Program-made: the position numbers and the translations under genes
In this document: piece after piece, positions 5,948 to 13,213 of the stretch
How positions within the stretch are numbered: the stretch's first letter is position 1
Layout: every line of letters begins with the position of its first letter
Assembly: GCA_002403905.1 (NCBI GenBank)
Contig: DHIR01000176.1
Span: forward strand, 1 to 18,125
Reading direction: 5' to 3'
DNA: 18,125 bases
Origin: Mucilaginibacter sp. UBA4741
GTDB lineage: Bacteria > Bacteroidota > Bacteroidia > Sphingobacteriales > Sphingobacteriaceae
The notes under the pieces: model-generated
The model's database searches: none
What the model was told of the DNA's origin: nothing
The model's input: only the letters and a program-made list of their open reading frames with translations

Positions 5948-8449
5948 ATGTCCTTGAAAGAAACTTATATCCAGTATGGAGTACCAAGTAATTGGGCTGA
6001 AGATTATGAAAACAAGAAAATATCTTCCGCCACTTTTAAGGCGACTACACAGAAAAATCTCGTTGAAAAATACGGAATCCCTTTAGATCAGGCAGCTTTT
6101 GTTGAAAAATGCCTAGTTCGACAACCAATAGATAAGGACGTAGTACAAAAGCTGCTGGAAAACAACAGATTTGTATGCTGTTTATGCAAAGGACAAAAAG
6201 GCAATGCTTTTATAATTCATCATATTATTGAGTATTCTCAAACAAAGGATAACTCATACAAGAATTTAGCAGTATTATGCCCTAATGACCATAATGAAGC
6301 ACACAAAGTCGGATTCTCGTTGACAAATAAAATAACAGCAGAACAAATTTATGCGTCTAAAATTAACTGGGAAAAACTAGTAAAGGAAGAAAATAAAAAA
6401 ACTGCTGTAGGAAAAATACCGAAAAAGGTAATAAAGCATTGGAAAGAGTCAAATCCATACAAGGAATTAAAATCATACAGTGAGAATGATAAAGAGAATT
6501 TTTTTGGTCGTAAAAAGGAAATAGAAGAATTATTAATACGCATAAAGAAATACAATATCGTTGGACTTTTTGGCGAGTCGGGTACAGGGAAAACCTCGCT
6601 TATTAATGCGGGCCTAATACCCAACTTTAAAGATGATAGTTTCATCACCATTTCCGTTAGGTGTCTCGATGAACCCATTAAAAGAATTAAAGAGTTCCTA
6701 ATTAAAGAATTAAGAGAAAACAAAATAACAAATGAGTTAATCGATGAACTATCGGTAATCGATACGTTCCCGCGCCTAATAATTAAACTTAGATCAATTG
6801 TTGCGCAGGAGAATAAATCCCTAATTATTGTAGTTGACCAGTTTGAGGAATTATTTACAAGAGCTAGAGAGGCTGAAAGAGAATACTTGGCGAAAGGAAT
6901 TATTGAATCGTTAGCCATTTCAACATCGACCGAAAATAATATATACTTTTTGCTTAGTTTAAGAGAGGATTACATTGGAGAATTATGGGATTGGGCACAT
7001 TTGTATAATCTTGAAGACGCTTGGATTCATCAATACAGAATAAAAAGACTTGATGAAAAGAAGGCTTTTGAAGCGATTACAGAGCCTCTTTACAAATTAG
7101 GGATAAAAACAAACAATGACTTTGTTTCAGAGGTAGTAACAGAGTTAAAAAATATAGGTAATGGATTAATATACCCTCCCTATTTACAGATAGTTTGCTC
7201 AGAACTATTTGAAGAATATAAAAACCAAAGTCCTGATTTAACTCCATTAATTCCATTTGGCCCGAACTTGTACAAAGGCACAGACTCAGCTGAATCCATA
7301 ATTGCAGATTATTTAAGCGAATCAATGTTGGTGGGATTAACTGAAGAAGAAAAAGCCCATGCCAAGAATATTTTAGATCTTTTGACCGGACCTGAAGGTC
7401 TAAGAAGCTTTCTTGACGTCGAAGAAATCGGTAGATATCTAGGGATTACAACAGATAATTCTCAGCATGTAATCGAACATTTAATTAAAAAGAAAATAGT
7501 TCACCCAGTTGTTGAAGACGACAAAGTTATCGGATATGAATTAGTTCATGATTTTTTGTCAAAGAAGTTTTTTGAAAAATTAGGATCAGAAGCTAAAAAA
7601 TCAAAAACCACGATAGATATATTTAGAAGAGCGTATAGAGAATGGAAACAACACGGTGTGTTAGCTAGTAGAGATAGGTTGGAAATATTATTTCCTAATA
7701 TAAAACAACTAAGTTTAACCTATGATGAATGGACTTTTTTAATTAAAAGCAGTTTCAGTGTTTATTGGCAATATGAAAATAGATGGACTTCACTTGTCAC
7801 GCACGAGAACTTATTAAATATTAGCTTGGCTTTAATAAAAGACAAAGAAGAAAAAATTGCTGTAAATGCGATAGAATCACTAGGTAAATGTAAGGATGAA
7901 AAAGTTGTAGATGTCCTGATTGAACTCATAGAATCTCCTGAATTTTCAACAACAGCCAAAAACGCAGCAATAAGTCAATTTTCATATAACATAGTTAACG
8001 AGAAAGTTATGGAAGTGCTGAGAAATATTATTAAGAGGAGTATAAGCCCGAAATTAAAGAAAACAGCGGTTTATGCATTCGGCAGAAACGTAAATGCATT
8101 GTTGAAAGTAGATGACAAAATTGTTGACAAAGAAATAGGCATATTATTTATAGCATTAAATGATTCAATGACTCAAGTACGTAAAGAAGCTGCGGACGTT
8201 TTGTCTTATTTAATGCTTAGTAAAAAATCTGTCACCCCTCTTATCGAAAGACTTAGGGTCGAAATAAGCATTCAATCTAGGAAAGCAATAGTTTCAGCCT
8301 TGGGTTCCCTAGCAAAAAGAGGAGTAGGCCCTAAAGTAATTCGGCCGGTTTTAAAAAAGGTATCTATAAACGAAATAGAGGACTATAGAGTTAGAGAAGA
8401 GGCGAAAAACATTCTAAACACACTAGATTTTGAAGCTCTCAGACCATAG
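5948..8449 (+). CDS. HNH nuclease - STAND P-loop NTPase - HEAT-repeat protein, putative anti-phage defence NLR-like
   Basis: An 833-residue single-chain protein with three recognisable parts. (1) An N-terminal HNH nuclease, about 70-145: C77xxC80, H91-H92, N106 and C111-P-x-D-H115 with H119, a zinc-ribbon style HNH. (2) A STAND NTPase of the nSTAND1 type, about 168-545: the lead-in NPYKELKSYSENDKENFFGR, Walker A GESGTGKTS (209-217), Walker B LIIVVDQFEELF (292-303), a sensor-like LLSLREDY (335-342), and a winged-helix region ending YELVHDFLSKK (530-540). (3) A helical C-terminus, about 615-833, with degenerate HEAT repeats (e.g. 634-661, 739-770, 774-808). There are no signal peptide or membrane segments, so it is cytosolic. 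In this class the repeats sense a trigger, the NTPase oligomerises and the nuclease is the effector; applying that here is inference from Avs and bNACHT proteins. It stands alone, flanked by host repeats, and is clearly AT-richer than aconitase, suggesting transfer. No close partner gene is present. Confidence 0.88.
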   Translation: MSLKETYIQYGVPSNWAEDYENKKISSATFKATTQKNLVEKYGIPLDQAAFVEKCLVRQPIDKDVVQKLLENNRFVCCLCKGQKGNAFIIHHIIEYSQTKDNSYKNLAVLCPNDHNEAHKVGFSLTNKITAEQIYASKINWEKLVKEENKKTAVGKIPKKVIKHWKESNPYKELKSYSENDKENFFGRKKEIEELLIRIKKYNIVGLFGESGTGKTSLINAGLIPNFKDDSFITISVRCLDEPIKRIKEFLIKELRENKITNELIDELSVIDTFPRLIIKLRSIVAQENKSLIIVVDQFEELFTRAREAEREYLAKGIIESLAISTSTENNIYFLLSLREDYIGELWDWAHLYNLEDAWIHQYRIKRLDEKKAFEAITEPLYKLGIKTNNDFVSEVVTELKNIGNGLIYPPYLQIVCSELFEEYKNQSPDLTPLIPFGPNLYKGTDSAESIIADYLSESMLVGLTEEEKAHAKNILDLLTGPEGLRSFLDVEEIGRYLGITTDNSQHVIEHLIKKKIVHPVVEDDKVIGYELVHDFLSKKFFEKLGSEAKKSKTTIDIFRRAYREWKQHGVLASRDRLEILFPNIKQLSLTYDEWTFLIKSSFSVYWQYENRWTSLVTHENLLNISLALIKDKEEKIAVNAIESLGKCKDEKVVDVLIELIESPEFSTTAKNAAISQFSYNIVNEKVMEVLRNIIKRSISPKLKKTAVYAFGRNVNALLKVDDKIVDKEIGILFIALNDSMTQVRKEAADVLSYLMLSKKSVTPLIERLRVEISIQSRKAIVSALGSLAKRGVGPKVIRPVLKKVSINEIEDYRVREEAKNILNTLDFEALRP

Positions 8450-8469
8450 TGATTTTTGCGATTGTTCCC

Positions 8470-8553
8470 GTGTTAAGGATTGCAGTGGATACCGGCATGA
8501 GCCTAACGCCTTGTGCGCGTATGAGCGTACAGCGTGGGCCGTAGGCAACGCCC
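8470..8553 (+). repeat. Dispersed GC-rich repeat, copy B
   Basis: It contains GTGTTAAGGAT, GGATACCGGC, then GCCTAACGCCTTGTGCGCGT followed by ATGA, and ends GGGCCGTAGGCAACGCCC. The internal 24 bases are identical to the reverse complement of part of copy C on the other side of aconitase. The start can pair with CCTAACGC inside. Confidence 0.75.
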
Positions 8554-8612
8554 ACAACATCAACCCCTCACCCGCACACCCACCAGCAATTTAGAAAAGC
8601 TCCAAATAACAT

Positions 8613-8651
8613 TTGACAATACAGCGACTTCGCATTAAGCGTTATATTTTG
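8613..8651 (+). promoter_or_regulatory. Possible aconitase promoter (weak)
   Basis: TATATTTTG (8643-8651) resembles the Bacteroidota -7 element TAnnTTTG with one extra base, and TTGAC (8613-8617) resembles a -33 element. The spacing between them is longer than usual, so only the -7-like box is reasonably supported. Confidence 0.3.
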
Positions 8652-8667
8652 TAAATTCGCCGACTGC

Positions 8668-8721
8668 TGTGAAATTATGTGTAGTTTATTCACAAATTGG
8701 TGTGAAATTATGTGTAATTTA
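8668..8721. promoter_or_regulatory. Direct repeat pair upstream of aconitase, possible operator
   Basis: TGTGAAATTATGTGTA plus RTTTA occurs at 8668-8688 and 8701-8721. The 21-base copies differ at one position and are spaced 33 bp start to start, about three DNA turns. Between them TTCACA-AATTGG-TGTGAA (8689-8706) is an inverted repeat reminiscent of CRP/FNR half-sites. It lies 42-95 bp upstream of the aconitase start, in the probable 5' leader. Confidence 0.45.
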
Positions 8722-8762
8722 TAGCAGCTTCGATTATCCTTCTTACTTAAAATACAACTCAG

Positions 8763-11027
8763 ATGGCTTTTGATTTAGACATGATCAAAAAGGTTTACGA
8801 CAGGTACAGCACCCGTGTTGCGGCTGCACGTACCGCTACCGGTAAACACCTAACTTTAACCGAAAAAATATTATACGCTCACCTTAGCGAAGGTGATGCA
8901 AAGCAGGCTTATGGCCGTGGGGTTGATTATGTCGACTTCGCACCGGATCGTGTTGCCATGCAGGATGCTACGGCGCAAATGGCGCTGTTGCAGTTTATGC
9001 AGGCTGGTCGCCCGCAAGTAGCGGTACCAAGTACGGTACATTGCGATCACCTGATACAAGCCAAAGTTGGCGCTGTTGAAGATCTGCATACGGCCATTGA
9101 TGTTAACCGCGAGGTTTATGATTTCCTGGCTTCGGTATCGGATAAATATGGTATTGGTTTCTGGAAAGCGGGAGCAGGTATTATTCACCAGGTGGTGTTA
9201 GAGAACTATGCTTTCCCGGGTGGTATGATGATAGGTACCGATAGCCATACGCCAAACGCGGGTGGTTTGGGCATGGTTGCTATTGGTGTCGGCGGTGCCG
9301 ATGCCTGCGATGTTATGGCCGGACTGCCATGGGAACTAAAATTCCCTAAACTGATCGGTGTTAAATTAACCGGAAAGCTTTCGGGCTGGACATCAGCAAA
9401 AGACGTGATTTTAAAAGTAGCCGGCATACTTACCGTTAAAGGTGGTACCGGTGCTATAGTTGAATATTTTGGCGAAGGCGCGCAATCGCTATCGGCCACG
9501 GGGAAGGGTACCATCTGTAACATGGGTGCCGAAATTGGGGCTACCACATCGGTATTTGGTTATGACGAAAAGATAGCCACCTACTTACGCGGTACCAAAC
9601 GTGCCGAGATAGCTGATGCTGCCGATGCCGTTGCCCAACACTTAACAGGCGATGCCGAAGTTTACGCCAACCCTGAGCAATATTTTGACCAGGTGATTGA
9701 AATTAATCTGAGCGAATTGGAGCCGCATATTAACGGTCCGTTTACGCCTGATTTGGCATGGCCTATCTCAAAATTCGCAACAGCGGTTAGAGAGAACAAC
9801 TGGCCCGAGAAACTGGAAGTTGGCTTGATAGGCTCATGTACCAATTCATCTTATGAAGATATTACCCGTTCGGCTTCTATAGCTAAACAAGCTATTGATA
9901 AAGGTTTAAAAGTTAAGGCCGAGTTTACCATTACTCCGGGGTCTGAGCTGGTGCGTTACACGGTAGCGCGCGATGGTTATTTAGATACTTTCGAAAAAAT
10001 GGGTGGTGTGGTATTGGCTAACGCTTGCGGTCCGTGTATCGGTCAGTGGGCACGTCATACAGATGATCCTACACGTAAGAACTCTATCATCACATCGTTT
10101 AACCGTAACTTCGCTAAACGGCAGGACGGTAATCCAAATACACATGCTTTCGTAGCATCGCCGGAGGTGGTGACCGCTTTAGTTATAGCAGGCGACCTGA
10201 CATTTAACCCGTTAACAGACTACCTGACCAACGAAAAAGGCGAGCAGGTAAAACTGGACGAGCCATTAGGTATTGAAATGCCGGTTAAAGGCTACGCGGT
10301 TGAAGATGCCGGCTACCAGGCCCCTGCCGAAGATGGCAGCCAGGTTGTGGTTAAGGTTAGCCCTACATCATCTCGTTTACAATTGCTGGAGCCATTTAAG
10401 GCTTGGGAAGGTACAGATATTACCGGCTTAAAACTGTTAATTAAAGCTAAAGGTAAATGTACTACAGATCATATCAGCATGGCTGGCCCATGGTTGAAGT
10501 TCCGCGGTCACCTGGATAATATCAGCAACAATATGCTGATAGGCGCCATTAACTACTTCAATAACCTTGCCGATACCGTTAAAAACGAAATAACCGGCGA
10601 GTACGGCCCGGTACCTGCCACTCAGCGTGCTTATAAGGCCCACGGCATAGGTTCTATCGTAGTCGGTGATGAGAACTATGGCGAAGGTTCATCACGCGAG
10701 CACGCGGCTATGGAGCCCCGTCACTTGGGTGTACGTGCCATACTGGTAAAATCTTTTGCCCGTATCCACGAAACCAACTTAAAGAAACAAGGTATGCTGG
10801 GCATCACCTTTGCCGATAGCAACGATTACGACAAGATACAGGAAGATGATAAAATTGATATCATCGGTTTAACCACCTTTGCACCGGGCAAACAGTTAAC
10901 CGTTGTATTGCATCATCGTGATGGTACTACCGAATCGTTCCCGGTTAATCACACATATAATGCACAGCAAATAGAGTGGTTTAAAGCCGGCGGCGCGTTG
11001 AATATTATTAGAAGGCAAATGGCGTAA
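8763..11027 (+). CDS. acn: Aconitate hydratase, mitochondrial-type
   Basis: A 754-residue aconitase that interconverts citrate and isocitrate in the TCA cycle; cytosolic, with a [4Fe-4S] cluster. The cluster ligands are visible: C359 in [10 protein letters not shown], and C422 and C425 in ACGPCIGQW. Substrate-site motifs include [11 protein letters not shown] (158-168), TVHCDH (91-96), DHISMAGPW (569-577) and [14 protein letters not shown] (640-653) with the catalytic Ser. The length and the order of domains 1-3 followed by the swivel domain 4 match the mitochondrial-type aconitases common in Bacteroidota, not the longer AcnA/IRP1 type or AcnB. The ATG at 8763 starts a full-length N-terminus ([15 protein letters not shown]). 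It is a single-gene unit: repeats and a possible operator upstream, and a strong terminator 41 bp after the stop codon. Confidence 0.97.
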   Translation: MAFDLDMIKKVYDRYSTRVAAARTATGKHLTLTEKILYAHLSEGDAKQAYGRGVDYVDFAPDRVAMQDATAQMALLQFMQAGRPQVAVPSTVHCDHLIQAKVGAVEDLHTAIDVNREVYDFLASVSDKYGIGFWKAGAGIIHQVVLENYAFPGGMMIGTDSHTPNAGGLGMVAIGVGGADACDVMAGLPWELKFPKLIGVKLTGKLSGWTSAKDVILKVAGILTVKGGTGAIVEYFGEGAQSLSATGKGTICNMGAEIGATTSVFGYDEKIATYLRGTKRAEIADAADAVAQHLTGDAEVYANPEQYFDQVIEINLSELEPHINGPFTPDLAWPISKFATAVRENNWPEKLEVGLIGSCTNSSYEDITRSASIAKQAIDKGLKVKAEFTITPGSELVRYTVARDGYLDTFEKMGGVVLANACGPCIGQWARHTDDPTRKNSIITSFNRNFAKRQDGNPNTHAFVASPEVVTALVIAGDLTFNPLTDYLTNEKGEQVKLDEPLGIEMPVKGYAVEDAGYQAPAEDGSQVVVKVSPTSSRLQLLEPFKAWEGTDITGLKLLIKAKGKCTTDHISMAGPWLKFRGHLDNISNNMLIGAINYFNNLADTVKNEITGEYGPVPATQRAYKAHGIGSIVVGDENYGEGSSREHAAMEPRHLGVRAILVKSFARIHETNLKKQGMLGITFADSNDYDKIQEDDKIDIIGLTTFAPGKQLTVVLHHRDGTTESFPVNHTYNAQQIEWFKAGGALNIIRRQMA

Positions 11028-11068
11028 TTGAGGCGAAAGCTGAAAGACCAAAGCTAAAAGCTTTTATG

Positions 11069-11101
11069 GAGACGCTTCGTGTTACGGGGCGTCTCTTTTT
11101 T
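11069..11101 (+). terminator. Rho-independent terminator of acn
   Basis: GAGACGCTTCGT (11069-11080) pairs with ACGGGGCGTCTC (11084-11095) in a 12-bp stem with two G-T wobbles. It closes on a 3-base loop and is followed by six T. Confidence 0.9.
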
Positions 11102-11150
11102 GTGCGGTTAGTTTGCCGCCCACTGCTAACTTATAACTGCTTACTGATTT

Positions 11151-11303
11151 GGGCGTTTCCCTTCGGGCCGGGCTGTACATTCATACGCGCACAAGGCGTT
11201 AGGCGCAGTTTGTGTAATAAATAACCGCCCTGCAAATACCTGCTAACTGCAAACTAATACCTGCCTACTGAAACGGGCCGGTATCCATTTCCATCCCTAA
11301 CGC
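11151..11303 (-). repeat. Dispersed GC-rich repeat, copy C, with internal insertion
   Basis: Read on the minus strand: GCGTTAGGGATGGAAATGGA, TACCGGCCCG, about 70 extra bases, then GCCTAACGCCTTGTGCGCGT with ATGA, ending CCGAAGGGAAACGCCC. It is inverted relative to copy B, so the two copies bracket acn. The extra bases, absent from copy B, contain a simple pattern of CTGCTAACTGCAAACT type. Confidence 0.75.
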
Positions 11304-11313
11304 AACTGTCTGA

Positions 11314-11394
11314 ACTAGGATTTTTAGGATTAGAAGATTATTTGATTTTATCGCTTGGTAATCCTACAATCTTACTAATCCTAAAAATCATAGT
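11314..11394. terminator. Long inverted repeat between convergent genes, possible bidirectional terminator
   Basis: The left arm 11314-11339 (ACTAGGATTTTTAGGATTAG then AAGATT) is complementary to the right arm 11368-11394 (AATCTT then ACTAATCCTAAAAATCATAG, T) with about two mismatches around a 28-base loop. The right arm overlaps the stop codon (11390-11388) of the minus-strand lipoprotein gene. There is no separate T-tract. It could terminate that gene or both convergent transcripts. Confidence 0.55.
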
Positions 11395-13031
11395 CCAGTT
11401 TTCTTTACCCTCTTCAACGTCAACAAGTTCTGCGCGTTCAAACTATACCCTGATATATTATTCTGATACAGGTTTACCCGTTTATCATAATATAGCACCA
11501 CTACCGGGGCGTGGGCCATTATTACGTTATCCATTTGGCGGTATAGGGCATAGCGTTGCTCGTCATCCTTTACGTTATAGGCTTGCTCAAACAGGTGGTC
11601 GAACTCCCGGTTATTAAAGCCGGTATAATTTGGGCCAAAAGGTATCTTGTTTTTCGAGTAGAAAACCGACAGATAATTCTCGCCATCCGGGTAATCAGCT
11701 ATCCATGATCCGTAGAAAAAATTAATACCGTTCTTAGCCACCATTTCGCGCAGACTTGCACCTTGTGTAACTTCTATTTTGGTTTTTATATTGGCGCGAT
11801 CCAGTTCGCCTTGTATGTATTCTATCAGGTTATGGTAGGCTACGGTGGTGGTTAGAGTTATGGGCGGCATATTGGTGCCGTTAGGGTAACCGGCCTCGGC
11901 TAATAGCCGGGCGGCCCTGGCAGGGTTGTAACTATAGCCTTTAATAGCGGTTTCGTTAAAGCCCGGCATCCCCTTGGGGATAAAGCCCTGGTTGCCCGGT
12001 GTGCCTAAACTATTGCGCAGGTATTTAATGAGTTTTTGCTTATCAATAGCATAATTAATGGCCTGCCTTATCTTCAATATCCGCAAGGGCGAGTGTTTTA
12101 CTATCGGCAAGGTAGTATCTACCAGCATCCCCAAATACATTGTATTCAAATACGGTCCGGTGCTTATTACAAACTGCCCTTTATACTTACGGGTAATCTG
12201 CCCGGATTTGGTTAAAATATCATCGCGGTAGCTGCCATCTATATCATTAAAAAAGTCGAGTTTCTTTTTAATAAACTCCATGAACGATGTTTGCTTATCA
12301 TCAATAAAAGTAGCACGAACAGCATCCAGGTAGGGTAGTTGTTTGCCTTTATTGTCATGCTCCCAGTACTTCTCGTTTTTGAGCAGTACCATTACTTCGC
12401 CTTCTTTCCAGTACTTAAATTTAAACGGACCGGTACCAACAGGGTGACTGCGGAAATCCTTACCATAAAACTCTACCACCTCTTTGGGCACAACCGAACA
12501 ATACTGCGCCGTCAACATACTGATAAACGGCGCGAATGGCTGTTTTAAAGTAATGCGGAAAGTACTGTCGTCCACCGCCTCAAACGCCTGCTTGCCCGCC
12601 ACCTTATCACTAAAGATCCAGGAGCCGGACGACATAACTTTAGGGTCTATTAAACGGCTAAAGCTATAAGCAAAATCGGCAGCGGTAACTTTACGGCCTA
12701 TGCCATTTTTAAAATGGGCATCGTCCTGGAAACTTACATCATTGCGCAAATGGAAAGTATACGTTTTGCCATCGGGCGAGATCTCCCAGCTTTTGGCAAT
12801 GCAGGGCGATGTTTTTAAGCTATCGTCAATCTGCACCAACCCGTTATAGAGCTGGTTATCCATCCAGATGGTATTGTGGTTGCGGCAAAAAGCAGGATCG
12901 AGCGAGGTAAGGCCCTCGTCTAAATTAATATTAAATACGGTTTTGTGCTGGTTGCTATCGGATGAGTTGCAGGAAAGTAAAACCTGCGTTAACAGGAATA
13001 AAACGCATACATAACCGATTAGTTTATTCAT
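11388..13031 (-). CDS. ABC transporter substrate-binding lipoprotein, family 5 (peptide/nickel type)
   Basis: A 547-residue protein with a lipoprotein signal: MNKL, hydrophobic 5-19, lipobox VLLSC with C21 as the lipidated residue. The mature part follows the SBP_bac_5 (DppA/OppA) pattern: LDPAF (44-48), YNGLVQIDDSLKTSPCIAKSWEISPDGKTYTF (split across about 62-93; diagnostic are the early NGL and the W-x-x-SPDG-x-x-Y-T-F element), VTAADFAYSFSRL (115-127), VGTGPFKFKYW (198-208) and ADYPDGENY (442-450). It would bind oligopeptides or a similar small ligand at the cell envelope. No permease or ATPase gene of the system is adjacent, so transport partners must be elsewhere or the protein acts differently. 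It is transcribed divergently from the MORN-like gene, with 182 bp between them. The stop codon lies inside a long inverted repeat shared with the convergent acn side. Confidence 0.9.
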   Translation of the reverse strand: MNKLIGYVCVLFLLTQVLLSCNSSDSNQHKTVFNINLDEGLTSLDPAFCRNHNTIWMDNQLYNGLVQIDDSLKTSPCIAKSWEISPDGKTYTFHLRNDVSFQDDAHFKNGIGRKVTAADFAYSFSRLIDPKVMSSGSWIFSDKVAGKQAFEAVDDSTFRITLKQPFAPFISMLTAQYCSVVPKEVVEFYGKDFRSHPVGTGPFKFKYWKEGEVMVLLKNEKYWEHDNKGKQLPYLDAVRATFIDDKQTSFMEFIKKKLDFFNDIDGSYRDDILTKSGQITRKYKGQFVISTGPYLNTMYLGMLVDTTLPIVKHSPLRILKIRQAINYAIDKQKLIKYLRNSLGTPGNQGFIPKGMPGFNETAIKGYSYNPARAARLLAEAGYPNGTNMPPITLTTTVAYHNLIEYIQGELDRANIKTKIEVTQGASLREMVAKNGINFFYGSWIADYPDGENYLSVFYSKNKIPFGPNYTGFNNREFDHLFEQAYNVKDDEQRYALYRQMDNVIMAHAPVVVLYYDKRVNLYQNNISGYSLNAQNLLTLKRVKKTGL

Positions 13032-13104
13032 AAAAGGCTAAAGTACTTAATTAATGAATTACTGATTGATTGAATTATTGATTTGACAGTGCGATGTTGG
13101 TGAC

Positions 13105-13169
13105 AAACTTACGAAGTAAACGGCGAAGCCTTCAAAAACAGACATTATCGAATTAAACTTCGTAAGTTT
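13105..13169. promoter_or_regulatory. 13-bp inverted repeat in the divergent promoter region
   Basis: AAACTTACGAAGT (13105-13117) and ACTTCGTAAGTTT (13157-13169) are perfect inverted copies, 39 bases apart, centred between the divergent lipoprotein and MORN-like genes. They could be a looped operator serving both promoters or a stem in a leader RNA. AATATTTG (13174-13181) just after is a near match to the -7 element TAnnTTTG for the rightward gene. Confidence 0.5.
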
Positions 13170-13213
13170 CACTAATATTTGTAATTTGTGGCACCAATAC
13201 AAATTACCTTGTC

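Larger units (their letters stand above)
8450..8762. other. Intergenic region with repeat copy B and the aconitase promoter region
   Basis: No gene is apparent. After the STAND gene stop codon the sequence returns to host-like composition with dispersed repeat copy B (8470-8553). It then becomes AT-rich with a possible promoter (8613-8651) and a pair of direct repeats (8668-8721) just upstream of aconitase. I see no clear terminator for the STAND gene. Confidence 0.55.
11028..11387. other. Intergenic region between convergent acn and SBP genes
   Basis: No gene is apparent. In order it holds the acn terminator (11069-11101), dispersed repeat copy C (11151-11303) and a long inverted repeat (11314-11394) that reaches into the end of the convergent lipoprotein gene. 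Confidence 0.6.

Noticed and set aside
6349..6918. 189-codon open frame antisense to the STAND gene
   Set aside because: It lies wholly within the NTPase coding region, has no homologous motifs, and is explained by the AT-rich, Lys/Glu-rich sense strand.
8470..11303. Composite transposon carrying aconitase
   Set aside because: Flanking copies B and C are short with no transposase or target duplication, and acn is a host-like core gene. A dispersed repeat family explains it better.
11342..11617. 91-codon plus-strand frame over the end of the lipoprotein gene
   Set aside because: It starts in the loop of the inverted repeat and is antisense to conserved SBP_bac_5 coding sequence; no support of its own.
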